A stretch of 64,000 bases of DNA from Herbidospora cretacea. GTDB taxonomy: Bacteria; Actinomycetota; Actinomycetes; Streptosporangiales; Streptosporangiaceae. Shown here piece after piece: positions 1 through 8,873 of this stretch; positions within the stretch are counted from its first letter, which is position 1; every line of letters starts with the position of its first letter. The stretch covers positions 1-64,000 of the forward strand of contig NZ_BBXG01000005.1 in the NCBI RefSeq assembly GCF_001570605.1, read 5' to 3'. The notes under the pieces are model-generated. The model did no database searches. It saw only the letters and a program-made list of their open reading frames with translations, and was not told the DNA's origin. Position numbers and translations under genes: made by a program.

Positions 1-30
1 GCCCCGGCCCCCGCGCCCCGGCCCCGCGCC

Positions 31-911
<881 letters not shown>

Positions 912-915
<4 letters not shown>

Positions 916-1850
916 TCACGCTCTCGGTGATCGTCCCGGTACGCGACGGCGCGGCCTACATCGCCGACGCGCTCACGTCCCTGGTCCGCAACCGGCGTCC
1001 CGACTTCGAGGTCATCGTGGTCGACGACGGCTCGGCCGACGACACGGGCGCGATCACCGACGAGTTCCGCAAGGAGCTCCCCGGCCTGCACCTGATCCGC
1101 AACCAGGTGCCGGTCGGGCTGGCCGACGCGCGCAACGTCGGCCTGAAACTGGCCTCGGGGAAGTACGTGACGTTCCTCGACGCCGACGACTGGATCGGCC
1201 GGGGCTACCTGGCCGCCCTGGTCGGCGCCATCGACGGGCTCGGCTGCGACTTCGTGCGCGTCGACCACGTCCAGGTCAACGGACTGAAGAGGGAGACCCA
1301 CCGCGCGCCGGCCGGCCGGCGCGGGGTGGTCCTCGACCCGCGCGAGGCGATCCTGCCCGCCGGGGCCAAGACGATGGTCGACTACCCCTACGCGTGGGCC
1401 GGCGTCTACCGCCGCGAGACGCTGGGCGACCTGCTCACCTTCCCGAGCGGCCTGCACACCGCCGAGGACCGGCCGTGGATCTGGCGGCTGCACCAGCGGG
1501 CCCGCTCGTTCGCGGCGGTGTCGATCTCGGGCGTCTTCTACCGCCGGGGCGTGCCCCAGTCGCTCACCCAGATCGGCGACGAGCGCCAGCTCCACTTCTT
1601 CGACGCCTTCGACCTGATCTTCGAGGAGGTCGAGGAGCGGTTCCTGCCGAAGGCGGCGCGGACGTTCTGCGCCCTGCTGGCCCACCACCTGGCCACCGGT
1701 GAGCGGTTCACGCCCGAGATGCTGGCGAGGTTCGAGGCGCGCGGCGCCGACCGCGTCCGCCGCCTGCCCGAGCCGCTGGTGCGCGAGAGCGTGGAGGCCC
1801 TCGAACCGGAGCAGCGTGTCCACCTCACCCGCTTCCTGGAGGTCTCGTGA
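912..1850 (+). CDS. Family 2 glycosyltransferase
   Basis: A GT-A fold, inverting-type transferase of 312 residues. The N-terminus SVIVPVRDG, the VVDDGS nucleotide-sugar motif and the DXD-type LDADDW metal site (about residues 80-85) are intact. The donor and acceptor cannot be read from sequence. The GTG start overlaps the NeuB stop by 4 bases and the gene overlaps the polysialyltransferase-family gene by 4 bases. By context it builds or primes the glycan that receives the nonulosonate residue. No signal peptide or membrane segment is apparent, so it probably works at the inner face of the membrane. Confidence 0.85.
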
Positions 1851-3127
1851 CGCAGGTCTTCTACGCCTCACGGTTCTTCGGCGCGATGACGCTGGCGGCG
1901 GGCATCGACGCCGGTGTCTTCGGCCCGGCCTCCCGTGAGCGGGTCCTGATCGTCACCAACAACGACGCGATCCCGGAGATCGCCCTCCCGCTCGACCAGA
2001 CCCCCGGATACGACGCGCTGCGCGACCGCTTCTCCCGCGTCCACGTCTGGAACGACGTCATCGCGCCGCTCCACCCGGCCGACTGGAAGCCCCGGGCGAT
2101 CGAGACACCGCTGCTGTCGCGGATGTTCCACCGGTCGCTGGGCCTGCGCGACATCGACGAGCTGGTCCTGGAGTCGATCGTGGTGCCGCCCGCGCGGGTG
2201 ATCGCCGGGCTGTTCAAGGACTACCCCATCACCGTCTACTCCGACGGGCTGATGGCCCACAGCCCCACCCGCGACGTGCTCCCCCGCGAGATCGCCGGCC
2301 GCCTGGAGCGGCTGCTCCACCTCGACCTGGTGCCCGGCCTCGACCCGCTGCTGCTGACCGAACACGGGGTGCCGTCGCAGCCGCTGCCGCCGGGCCCGTT
2401 CGCCGACGTGGTCGGCCGGGTCGCGGTCGCCTGCGGCCCGCAGCCCGAGGGCGAGGCGATCATCCTGGGCCAGTACCTCGCGGCGCTGGGCATCCTCACC
2501 GCCGACGACGAGTTCCGCCTCCACGCCGACATGGTCAGGGCCGTGGTCGCGCGCGGCCACCGCACGATCGTCTTCAAGCCCCACCCGGCGAGCGGGCCCC
2601 GTCAGGGCCGCGAGCTGGCCGCCTACGCCGCCGGGCTGGGCGCGTCGCTGGTGACCGCGCCCGGCGACGTGCCGGCCGAGGTGCTGTTCGCCACCCGCCG
2701 GGCCGAACTGGTGGTGAGCTGCTTCTCCACCGGCCTGATGACGGCCCGCCGCTTCTTCGGCCTGCCGGTGGCCACGGTCGGCACCCAGCTGGTGCTGGAG
2801 CGCCTGGCCCCCTACGAGAACAGCAACCGCGTGCCCGTCACCGTCGTCGACGCGACGGTGCCCCGGCTGGAGCCCGACGGCTCGCTGACCGACCCGATCG
2901 TCTCCGACGTGAAGGGCCTGGTCGACGCGGTCGCCTACTGCATGCAGAGCGTCGCCCACCCGGAGCTGCGCGACGCCGCCGACGCCTACGTGAGGGCCCA
3001 CGGGCCGGTGCGCTACTTCAAGAAGAAGCGCCTGGAGGTGCTGGGCCTCATCGAGAAGCCCGCGCCGCCTCCCCCGCCGCCGCCCAAGACCGGGCTCGCC
3101 CGGCTGAAGCAGATCGTCAAAGGCTGA
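1847..3127 (+). CDS. Polysialyltransferase-family protein (alpha-2,8-polysialyltransferase-like)
   Basis: A 426-residue GT-B-like protein resembling the bacterial polysialyltransferase (GT52-related) family. It starts with the compact TQVFYASRFFGAMTLAAGID segment and later carries the donor-site signatures IVFKPHPAS (about 245-253) and SCFSTGLMT (about 284-292), typical of sialyl/polysialyl transferases. A poly-Pro stretch and a basic tail (GLARLKQIVKG) follow the catalytic region and may tether it to the membrane. It is co-translated with the NeuB and GT2 genes, which fits assembly of a nonulosonate polymer. Actinomycete walls are known to carry Kdn-type teichulosonic acids, so the substrate need not be Neu5Ac. 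Confidence 0.75.
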   Translation: MTQVFYASRFFGAMTLAAGIDAGVFGPASRERVLIVTNNDAIPEIALPLDQTPGYDALRDRFSRVHVWNDVIAPLHPADWKPRAIETPLLSRMFHRSLGLRDIDELVLESIVVPPARVIAGLFKDYPITVYSDGLMAHSPTRDVLPREIAGRLERLLHLDLVPGLDPLLLTEHGVPSQPLPPGPFADVVGRVAVACGPQPEGEAIILGQYLAALGILTADDEFRLHADMVRAVVARGHRTIVFKPHPASGPRQGRELAAYAAGLGASLVTAPGDVPAEVLFATRRAELVVSCFSTGLMTARRFFGLPVATVGTQLVLERLAPYENSNRVPVTVVDATVPRLEPDGSLTDPIVSDVKGLVDAVAYCMQSVAHPELRDAADAYVRAHGPVRYFKKKRLEVLGLIEKPAPPPPPPPKTGLARLKQIVKG

Positions 3128-3229
3128 ACCGGTTCCAGGTGATACCAAAGGGGTATTCCAGGCAAACTGTGACGTGAGGTTTCGGCAGTCTTTCGTCCCG
3201 TCGTGTCATCCACGGAAGGACGCGGGACG

Positions 3230-4546
3230 TTGTCCACCCCTCTCCAACAGATCATCGTCACCGGCCTGACCGCCGGCCTGCTGGCCACCGCCGCACCCCC
3301 AGGCGCCACGGCGGCGGCCCCGCTGAGGCTCGCGGGCGCCAAGTGGTTCGCCGGCGGCGGCGTGCCGATCTGCGGTTCCAGCACCGCCACGAGCTGCGCC
3401 GGCCAGAAGCACGTCGGCGGGGTCTCCTACAACTGGTGGCAGTGCGTCGAGCTGCCGCAGCGCTTCTACCTGAGGCGCGGCTGGCACAGCGGCATCTTCT
3501 CGGGCGTCGCCATCGCCTCCCAGATCTTCACCCGGGCCGCGGCGCTCGGCATGGAACGCCAGGCCAACGGCTCGATCACCTCGATCGTGCCGGGCGACAT
3601 GGTGGTGATGAACCGCAGCGGCGCGGCCGGGCACGTGGTCGTGGTCGAGCGGATCACCGTCAACAAGGACGGCACCCGCAACGTCGTGACGATCGGCCAG
3701 AACTCGCAGGTGGTGCGCAATCCGATGCGCTGGCACGGCGGGCGGCTCGACTCGTTCTGGGCCAGCTACAGCGTGGCGGGCGTCGTCCACGCGAAGAAGA
3801 ACATGGGCATCCTGTCGACGGGCGGCGGCCCGGCCGACTACCCGGCGCTGGTCAACGGCGGCGGCGGGCGGCCGTTCGGGACCGGCTTCCTGTCGGTGAC
3901 CTCGACGGGACAGGTCTTCGGCGGCCTGCCGGGCGCGGCCCCCGCCGTCTCGGGCCGGGTCACCGACGCCGCCGTGACACCTTCGGGCGCGGGCTACTGG
4001 CTCCTCTCGTCGTCGGGCCAGATCTTCCCGTACGGGGACGCCGCGCCCCCCGTCGCCCGCCCCGCGACCGCGACGGGTGAGCTGGTGGCGATCGACGCGG
4101 CCCCGAACGGCTACCTGGTGACGACGTCGACGGGCCAGGTCTACGGGCCCGGCGTGTGGATCACCGCCTCGCCCGAGGGCTACTCCGGCGACTTCGTCGA
4201 CATCGAGGTGACGACGGGCGGCTACTGGCTGCTGACCTCGGCCGGGCAGGTGCACCCGTTCGGCGCGGCGAAGTGGTACGGCAACGCGACGACCTTCGAC
4301 CGCGCGATCGTGGCCATGGCGGGGACCGCGTCCGGGAAGGGCTACGTGATGGTCGACGTGGCCGGGAAGGTGTTCGCCTTCGGCGACGCCGAGCACCTGG
4401 GCGACCTGCCCGAAGGCTCGGCCGAGGCGGCCGACATCGCCATGACGGCGACGGGCTACGTCGTCACGACCAAGACCGGGGTGCGGCACACGTTCGGGCC
4501 GGGCGCGGGCGTGACCAAGCCGGGGGCCTTCACCGGGACGTTCTGA
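3230..4546 (+). CDS. Secreted CHAP-domain amidase with C-terminal propeller-like repeats
   Basis: A likely peptidoglycan amidase/endopeptidase. I chose the TTG at 3230 because GGAAGGA (3214-3220) sits 9 bases upstream; a GTG at 3203 would add nine residues, including the only basic residue of the n-region, and cannot be excluded. A signal peptide ends near ATAAPPGATAAA. The CHAP domain spans roughly residues 45-185, with catalytic Cys in NWWQCVELPQ and His in AGHVVVVERI. About six repeats of the type GYWLLSSSGQIFPYGDA follow (about 205-435), a pattern found in surface proteins of several actinobacteria and probably a beta-propeller. 438 residues. Confidence 0.8.
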   Translation: MSTPLQQIIVTGLTAGLLATAAPPGATAAAPLRLAGAKWFAGGGVPICGSSTATSCAGQKHVGGVSYNWWQCVELPQRFYLRRGWHSGIFSGVAIASQIFTRAAALGMERQANGSITSIVPGDMVVMNRSGAAGHVVVVERITVNKDGTRNVVTIGQNSQVVRNPMRWHGGRLDSFWASYSVAGVVHAKKNMGILSTGGGPADYPALVNGGGGRPFGTGFLSVTSTGQVFGGLPGAAPAVSGRVTDAAVTPSGAGYWLLSSSGQIFPYGDAAPPVARPATATGELVAIDAAPNGYLVTTSTGQVYGPGVWITASPEGYSGDFVDIEVTTGGYWLLTSAGQVHPFGAAKWYGNATTFDRAIVAMAGTASGKGYVMVDVAGKVFAFGDAEHLGDLPEGSAEAADIAMTATGYVVTTKTGVRHTFGPGAGVTKPGAFTGTF

Positions 4547-4553
4547 GAGCGGC

Positions 4554-4591
4554 GGCGCACCGGCCTCCGAGGGGGAGATGGCCGGTGCGCC
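4554..4591 (+). terminator. Hairpin terminator after the CHAP gene
   Basis: A perfect 12-bp stem (GGCGCACCGGCC paired with GGCCGGTGCGCC) with a 14-base loop begins 8 bases after the CHAP stop codon. There is no long T-tract, as is common in high-GC actinomycetes. Confidence 0.7.
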
Positions 4592-4702
4592 ACACTTTGC
4601 GAACTCACCAAACCTCTGGGCGGTTTGCCACGTCTTACAGGTCAGCTAATCGGAGCCCGACGGGCTCCCTTCCTTGGAACGTGACAAACCACCGGAGAAA
4701 AC

Positions 4703-5587
4703 ATGATCACCTTACGTTCCGTCCTCACCGCAACCGCGCTGACCGTGGGGCTGCTGGCCCCTCTGGCGGCGACGCCCGCCGCGACGGCCGACACAGCGGC
4801 TGACACGGTGCCCCAGTTGGTCGCGGTCCGGGCCGACCGGCATCCCGGCGTCGACCGTCTCGTGTTCGAGTTCCGCAACGGGCTGCCGCCCACCCGGATC
4901 GCCGAATACGTGCCCAAGCTGATCGCCGACGGGTCGGGGCACACCGTGCCGGTCCCCGGGAGCGCCAAGCTCGCCCTGCGGTTCTTCGACGCCAGGGGCC
5001 ACGACGACCAGGGCAAGTCGACCTACGGCGCGGCCCGCCGGACGTACGCGCTGCCGGGTGTCATCCAGGTCGTCAACACGGGCGACTGGGAGGCGACCCT
5101 GTCGTTCGGGGTGGGGCTGGCCAAGAAGGTCCCCTTCCGGATGTACACGCTGACCAAGCCGAGCCGGGTCGTCGTCGACTTCACCGTGAATTACCGCACC
5201 GTCCCGGTGAAGGTCCACTTCCTCGACCTGCCGCGGGAGCCGAAGCTCAAGGCGGTGTCGCGTCCGGTCATCCCGCCGGGCACGGCCCATGGCGCGCTGC
5301 TGCGGCTGTTCGCCGGGCCGACCGAGGCGGAGCGGAAGGCGGGCCTGCGGTTCGTGAACTCCGGGGCGACCGGGTTCAGCAAGCTGACCGTCACCGGCAA
5401 GGTCGCCCGGGTCCACCTCACCGGGAACGTCCGCAGCGGCGGGTCGACCTTCACCGTCGCCGACCACATCCGGGCGACGCTCAAGGGCTTCCCCTCGATC
5501 AAGTGGGTGAAGATCTACGACGCGGCCGGGCGGACCGAGCGCCCGAACGGCAACAGCGACTCGATCCCCGAATCCCTGGAGCCGTGA
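4703..5587 (+). CDS. Secreted AMIN-like / GerMN-domain protein
   Basis: 294 residues with a clear Sec signal peptide (MITLRSVLTATALTVGLLAP, cleavage near ATADTA). Residues about 35-165 look like the AMIN-like domain of actinobacterial secreted proteins (RADRHPGVDRLVFEF, then RVVVDF). Residues about 185-280 look like a GerMN domain (ALLRLFAGPTEAERKAGLRF to IRATLKGFPSIKWVKIYDAAG). Both domain types are associated with cell-wall or spore-coat attachment; no catalytic residues are evident. The start is set by GGAGA 5 bases upstream. A small hairpin at 4652-4668 lies in the 5' leader. It is flanked by terminators and other exported proteins, so it is probably monocistronic. Confidence 0.75.
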   Translation: MITLRSVLTATALTVGLLAPLAATPAATADTAADTVPQLVAVRADRHPGVDRLVFEFRNGLPPTRIAEYVPKLIADGSGHTVPVPGSAKLALRFFDARGHDDQGKSTYGAARRTYALPGVIQVVNTGDWEATLSFGVGLAKKVPFRMYTLTKPSRVVVDFTVNYRTVPVKVHFLDLPREPKLKAVSRPVIPPGTAHGALLRLFAGPTEAERKAGLRFVNSGATGFSKLTVTGKVARVHLTGNVRSGGSTFTVADHIRATLKGFPSIKWVKIYDAAGRTERPNGNSDSIPESLEP

Positions 5588-5668
5588 GGATTTCTACGCA
5601 GACAGCCGACCGGCCACACGATTTCCTGATCCCTGTCAGCGACACGACACACAGACGGGGAATCTCAC

Positions 5669-6175
5669 ATGTCGCTCGTAAACCGTGTCCTCACCGCCCT
5701 CGCGCTCGTCGCAACGGGTCTGGTGCTGGTCACAAGCCCGGCGCAGGCGGCGTCGGACACGTCCGTGCACATCTCGGGCAGCACACTGTTCATCGTCGGC
5801 ACCGGTGACGGGGAGATCGTCAACGTCGGCTTCCAGTTCGGGAAGCTGACCGTCGACTCCACGTCGGGGATCGTGGCCGGCGCGGGGTGCAGCAAGGCTG
5901 GAACGGTGGCGGAGTGCTCCAGCGCCATCCAGTTCCTGGACGTCACCCTCCTGGGGGGCAATGACACGTTCTCCAACAACACCGGGTTCCAGTCGAGCGT
6001 GCTGGGGGGCTCGGGAATCGACGTCCTGAACGGGGGTTCGGGCCGCGACGGTCTCAACGGGGGTTCCGACGACGACACCCTGAAGGGCAACGGGGGCGTC
6101 GACACCGCCAACGGGGTCGGCGGCTTCGACAAGTGCACCGCCGAGACCGAGTCGGCCTGCGAGGCCGACGCCTAA
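5669..6175 (+). CDS. Small secreted calcium-binding (RTX-like) repeat protein
   Basis: 168 residues: a Sec signal peptide (cleavage after SPAQA, about residue 27), a short beta-rich middle, then about four RTX-type nonapeptide turns (GGSGIDVLN, GGSGRDGLN, GGSDDDTLK, GNGGVDTAN; residues about 110-150) of the GGxGxDxLx form that bind calcium in parallel beta rolls. Four Cys residues may form disulfides. It is far smaller than RTX toxins and has no enzymatic domain, so a structural or adhesive surface role is more likely. GGGGAA precedes the ATG. Its stop overlaps the stop of the convergent glycosyltransferase gene by 3 bases. Confidence 0.75.
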   Translation: MSLVNRVLTALALVATGLVLVTSPAQAASDTSVHISGSTLFIVGTGDGEIVNVGFQFGKLTVDSTSGIVAGAGCSKAGTVAECSSAIQFLDVTLLGGNDTFSNNTGFQSSVLGGSGIDVLNGGSGRDGLNGGSDDDTLKGNGGVDTANGVGGFDKCTAETESACEADA

Positions 6176-7218
6176 CCGATCTCCCGGTAGAAGGCGCGAT
6201 GCGCCAGAGCCGCCCGGCGCCACGTGTGCCGGGCGGCCAGCGCCCGTCCGGCCGCCGCCCGCTCGGGCGACGGCACGGTCACCGCCTCCCGCAGCGCCAC
6301 CGCGAGCGAGCCGGGCCCGGCGGCGAACAGGGCGGTGCCGGTGAAGATGTCGCGGAAGACCGCCAGGTCGCGGACGACCAGCGGGACGCCCGCCGCCAGC
6401 GCCTCCATCGCGGCCAGGCCGAAGCCCTCCTTCGTCGACGGGAAGGCGAACGCCGACGCGCCCGCGACCAGACCGGGCAGGTCGTCGTGGGGCACCGGGC
6501 CGAGCACGACCGGCTCGACGCCCAGGTCCCGGGCGCGCGCCTCCCATTCCGCCCGGTAGCCGCGGTAGTCGAACAGGGTCTCGCCGCCCGCGATGACCAG
6601 CGGATACTCCGGCAGCAGGGCATGCGCTTCGAGCAGGTCGAGGGAGCCCTTGCGGGGTTCGATGCCGCCGACCGTCAGGACGTAGGCGCCGAAGCGGTCG
6701 CGCCAGGCGGAGCCGTCGGCGGCCGCGAACCGGGCGGCGTCCACGCCGTTCGGGATGACCTCCGCCGTGATGCCCCACCCGTCGCGCAGCTCCCCGGCCA
6801 CCGCCGACGACACGCAGACGTGCGCGAGCGGCTCGACCAGGGCCCGTTCGTGGCAGGCGGCCAGTTCGGGCGTGGTGAAGTGGTCGAGGTGGTGGACCGT
6901 CCGGACGCACGGACCGGCCGCGTTGGCGGTGATGCAGTCCTGGGCGTGCACGACGTCGTAGCCCGACCGGTCGAAGGCCGCGCGGAGCAGGGCGATCGAC
7001 CGCAGGACCCGCTCCCCCACCGTCTCGCCGGGCACGTCGGGGCAGTCGACGACGTGGACGGGCACGCTCACGTCCCGGAAGAACCGCCGGTCGCCGCCGC
7101 GGCCCAGCGCCCACACCTCGGCCTCCTCGCCCAGTTCGGCGAGCGCCTCGGCCAGGGCGAGGGTGTGCACGACGCCGCCCCTCGGCTTCGTCGAGTAGGT
7201 CAGCAGGGCGATCCTCAT
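6172..7218 (-). CDS. MSMEG_0565-type family 4 glycosyltransferase (Nit1C-associated)
   Basis: A GT-B retaining glycosyltransferase of 348 residues. RIALLTYSTKPRGGVVHTLALAEAL opens the N-terminal Rossmann domain; PNGVDAARF, VGGIEPRKGS and the acidic donor site STKEGFGLAAMEALA (about 275-290) are GT4 hallmarks. The sequence and its place at the 3' end of the operon match the MSMEG_0565 family, which travels with Nit1C-type clusters. ATG overlaps the preceding stop (ATGA). Neither sugar donor nor acceptor is known. Its conservation beside the nitrilase/radical-SAM genes suggests that the pathway product, or an intermediate, is glycosylated. Confidence 0.85.
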   Translation of the reverse strand: MRIALLTYSTKPRGGVVHTLALAEALAELGEEAEVWALGRGGDRRFFRDVSVPVHVVDCPDVPGETVGERVLRSIALLRAAFDRSGYDVVHAQDCITANAAGPCVRTVHHLDHFTTPELAACHERALVEPLAHVCVSSAVAGELRDGWGITAEVIPNGVDAARFAAADGSAWRDRFGAYVLTVGGIEPRKGSLDLLEAHALLPEYPLVIAGGETLFDYRGYRAEWEARARDLGVEPVVLGPVPHDDLPGLVAGASAFAFPSTKEGFGLAAMEALAAGVPLVVRDLAVFRDIFTGTALFAAGPGSLAVALREAVTVPSPERAAAGRALAARHTWRRAALAHRAFYREIG

Positions 7219-8036
7219 GAGCGGTAGGTGTCGGGCCGGCGTTCCCCGATGTGCCGCAGCACCCGTCTGGCCTGCCCGATCTCGGCCGCGACGTCGACGG
7301 CGGCGACCGCGAGCCCGGCCTTGGACCACGTGCGGGCCAGGATGTCGCCGCCGGGGCCGACCACCTTGGCCTGGCCGAGGAACCGCATCCCGCCCATCGC
7401 GCCGGTCTGGTTCGACGAGGCCAGCACCACCTGGTTCTCGGCGGCGCGGGCGCAGTCGTACAGATCGAACAGGCGCGACTGGCGGTCCTGGGCCATCCGC
7501 GGGGCCCGGTTGGTGATGCTGGTGGGCCAGGCGGACAGGCAGGCGATGATCTCCGCGCCGTCGAGGGCCAGCGAGCGGGCCGACTCGGGGAAGGTCTTGT
7601 CGTAGTCGATCAGCATCCCGACCCGGCCGACCGGGGTGTCGAAGGCGTCGAACCGGTCGCCGGGCGCGTAGGCGGCGATCTCCCCGGCGGGCAGGTGCAC
7701 CTTGCGGTGGCGGCCGAGCACGCCGTCGCCGGTCACGCAGACGGCCGCGTTGTAGCGCAGGTCGCCGTCGGCCTCGCAGTAGCCGACGCAGACGACCATC
7801 TCGGCGGCCAGTCCGGCGACCCGCTTGATCAGCGGGTCGTCGGGGCCGAGGGCGGGCGGCAGCGCGCCGGGGTCGGGGTGGCGCAGGTCGGCGAGGTAGC
7901 CGCCCAGGGTCGCGTCGGGCAGCACGAGCAGGCCGGCCCCCTCCTGGCGCGCGTCGGCGATGAGCTTGGCCACGCGCTGGAGGTCGAATTCCAGGTCACG
8001 GCCGAAGTGCGCGGAGGCGGCGGCGATGCGGAGCAC
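7215..8036 (-). CDS. Nitrilase-superfamily pseudoenzyme (catalytic Glu and Cys both replaced by Asp)
   Basis: 273 residues with the complete carbon-nitrogen hydrolase fold and clear similarity along its length to the adjacent 8040-8864 protein, so the two look like a tandem duplication. The Glu-Lys-Cys triad is broken. The Glu position is Asp41 (LVLPDATLGG), Lys112 is kept (RHRKVH), and the nucleophile position is Asp144 (MLIDYDKTFPE) instead of Cys. Both substituted codons read GAC. A nucleophilic thiol is therefore absent and covalent hydrolysis is not expected. It may be a structural partner of the active paralogue (nitrilases form dimers and spirals), a binding protein, or an altered enzyme. 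GTG start, 3 bases after the upstream stop; its own stop overlaps the glycosyltransferase start. Confidence 0.85.
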   Translation of the reverse strand: MLRIAAASAHFGRDLEFDLQRVAKLIADARQEGAGLLVLPDATLGGYLADLRHPDPGALPPALGPDDPLIKRVAGLAAEMVVCVGYCEADGDLRYNAAVCVTGDGVLGRHRKVHLPAGEIAAYAPGDRFDAFDTPVGRVGMLIDYDKTFPESARSLALDGAEIIACLSAWPTSITNRAPRMAQDRQSRLFDLYDCARAAENQVVLASSNQTGAMGGMRFLGQAKVVGPGGDILARTWSKAGLAVAAVDVAAEIGQARRVLRHIGERRPDTYRS

Positions 8037-8039
8037 GGA

Positions 8040-8864
8040 TCAGAATCCTGCCGCATACGCCTCGGGACGGCGATCCCGCAGGTGCCCCATCGACCGGCGG
8101 GCGGTCGCCAGGGTCTCCTCCAGGTCGAGCGAGGCCGCCGCGAACCCGGCGGAGACGCCGGTGGCGGCCAGGATCTCGCCGCCCGGACCGACGACCTTGG
8201 CGCGGCCGACGAACCGCAGGTCGCCGAAGGCGCCCGACTGGTTGGCCGACACCCACACGACCTGGTTCTCCAGCGCCCGCGCCTGGTCGAACAGGTCGAA
8301 CCGCCGGGTCCAGCGGTCGTCGGCCAGGTCGGGCGCGGGGTCGGTGCGGCTGGCGGGCCAGGCCGACACGCAGACGACGATCTGCGCGCCGTCGAGGGCC
8401 AGCGACCGGGCCGACTCGGGGAACGCCTTGTCGTAGCAGATCATCATGCCCATCCGGCCGGCCGGGGTGTCGAAGGCGGTGAAGCCGTCGCCCGCCGCGT
8501 AGCTCTGGTTCTCCCGGAGCGGCTGGTGGACCTTGCGGTGGTGGCCGAGGATCCCGTCGCCGGTGACGCAGACGACCGAGTTGAACCGCAGGTCGCCGTC
8601 CGCCTCGCAGTATCCGGCGCAGATCACCAGCTCTCCGGCGAGGTCCGCCAGCCGCCTGAGCTCGGGGCCGTCGCGCCGCAGCGCCGGCGGGCCGGTGGCC
8701 TCCCCGTCGAGGTTCGCCAGGTATCCGCCCAGGCACGCCTCCGGGAGCGCCAGCACCGACACCCCTTCCGCGCGGGCCCTCGCGGCCAGGGACTCGATCG
8801 TGGCGAAGCACGCGTCGAGGTCCCGGCCGAACGGGGCGGCGACGGCCGCCAGCCGAATGGTCAT
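8040..8864 (-). CDS. Carbon-nitrogen hydrolase (nitrilase superfamily), intact triad
   Basis: 274 residues, with Glu42 (LALPEACLGG), Lys111 (HHRKVHQP) and Cys143 (MMICYDKAFPE), the full catalytic triad for hydrolysis of nitriles or amides. It belongs to the short (~275 residue) carbon-nitrogen hydrolases found with MSMEG_0565-type operons rather than the longer sll0784-type nitrilase. A strong GAGGAGG lies 4-5 bases upstream of the ATG. It sits between the GNAT/AIR-synthase fusion and its own inactive paralogue. In bacteria carrying Nit1C clusters the nitrilase has been linked to cyanide or nitrile nitrogen assimilation; the substrate here is not known. Confidence 0.9.
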   Translation of the reverse strand: MTIRLAAVAAPFGRDLDACFATIESLAARARAEGVSVLALPEACLGGYLANLDGEATGPPALRRDGPELRRLADLAGELVICAGYCEADGDLRFNSVVCVTGDGILGHHRKVHQPLRENQSYAAGDGFTAFDTPAGRMGMMICYDKAFPESARSLALDGAQIVVCVSAWPASRTDPAPDLADDRWTRRFDLFDQARALENQVVWVSANQSGAFGDLRFVGRAKVVGPGGEILAATGVSAGFAAASLDLEETLATARRSMGHLRDRRPEAYAAGF

Positions 8865-8873
8865 GCGTCCTCC

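Noticed and set aside
4592-4702. Possible riboswitch (c-di-AMP type) before the AMIN-like gene
   Set aside because: The leader is only ~110 bases with one 7-bp hairpin and lacks recognisable conserved riboswitch motifs.
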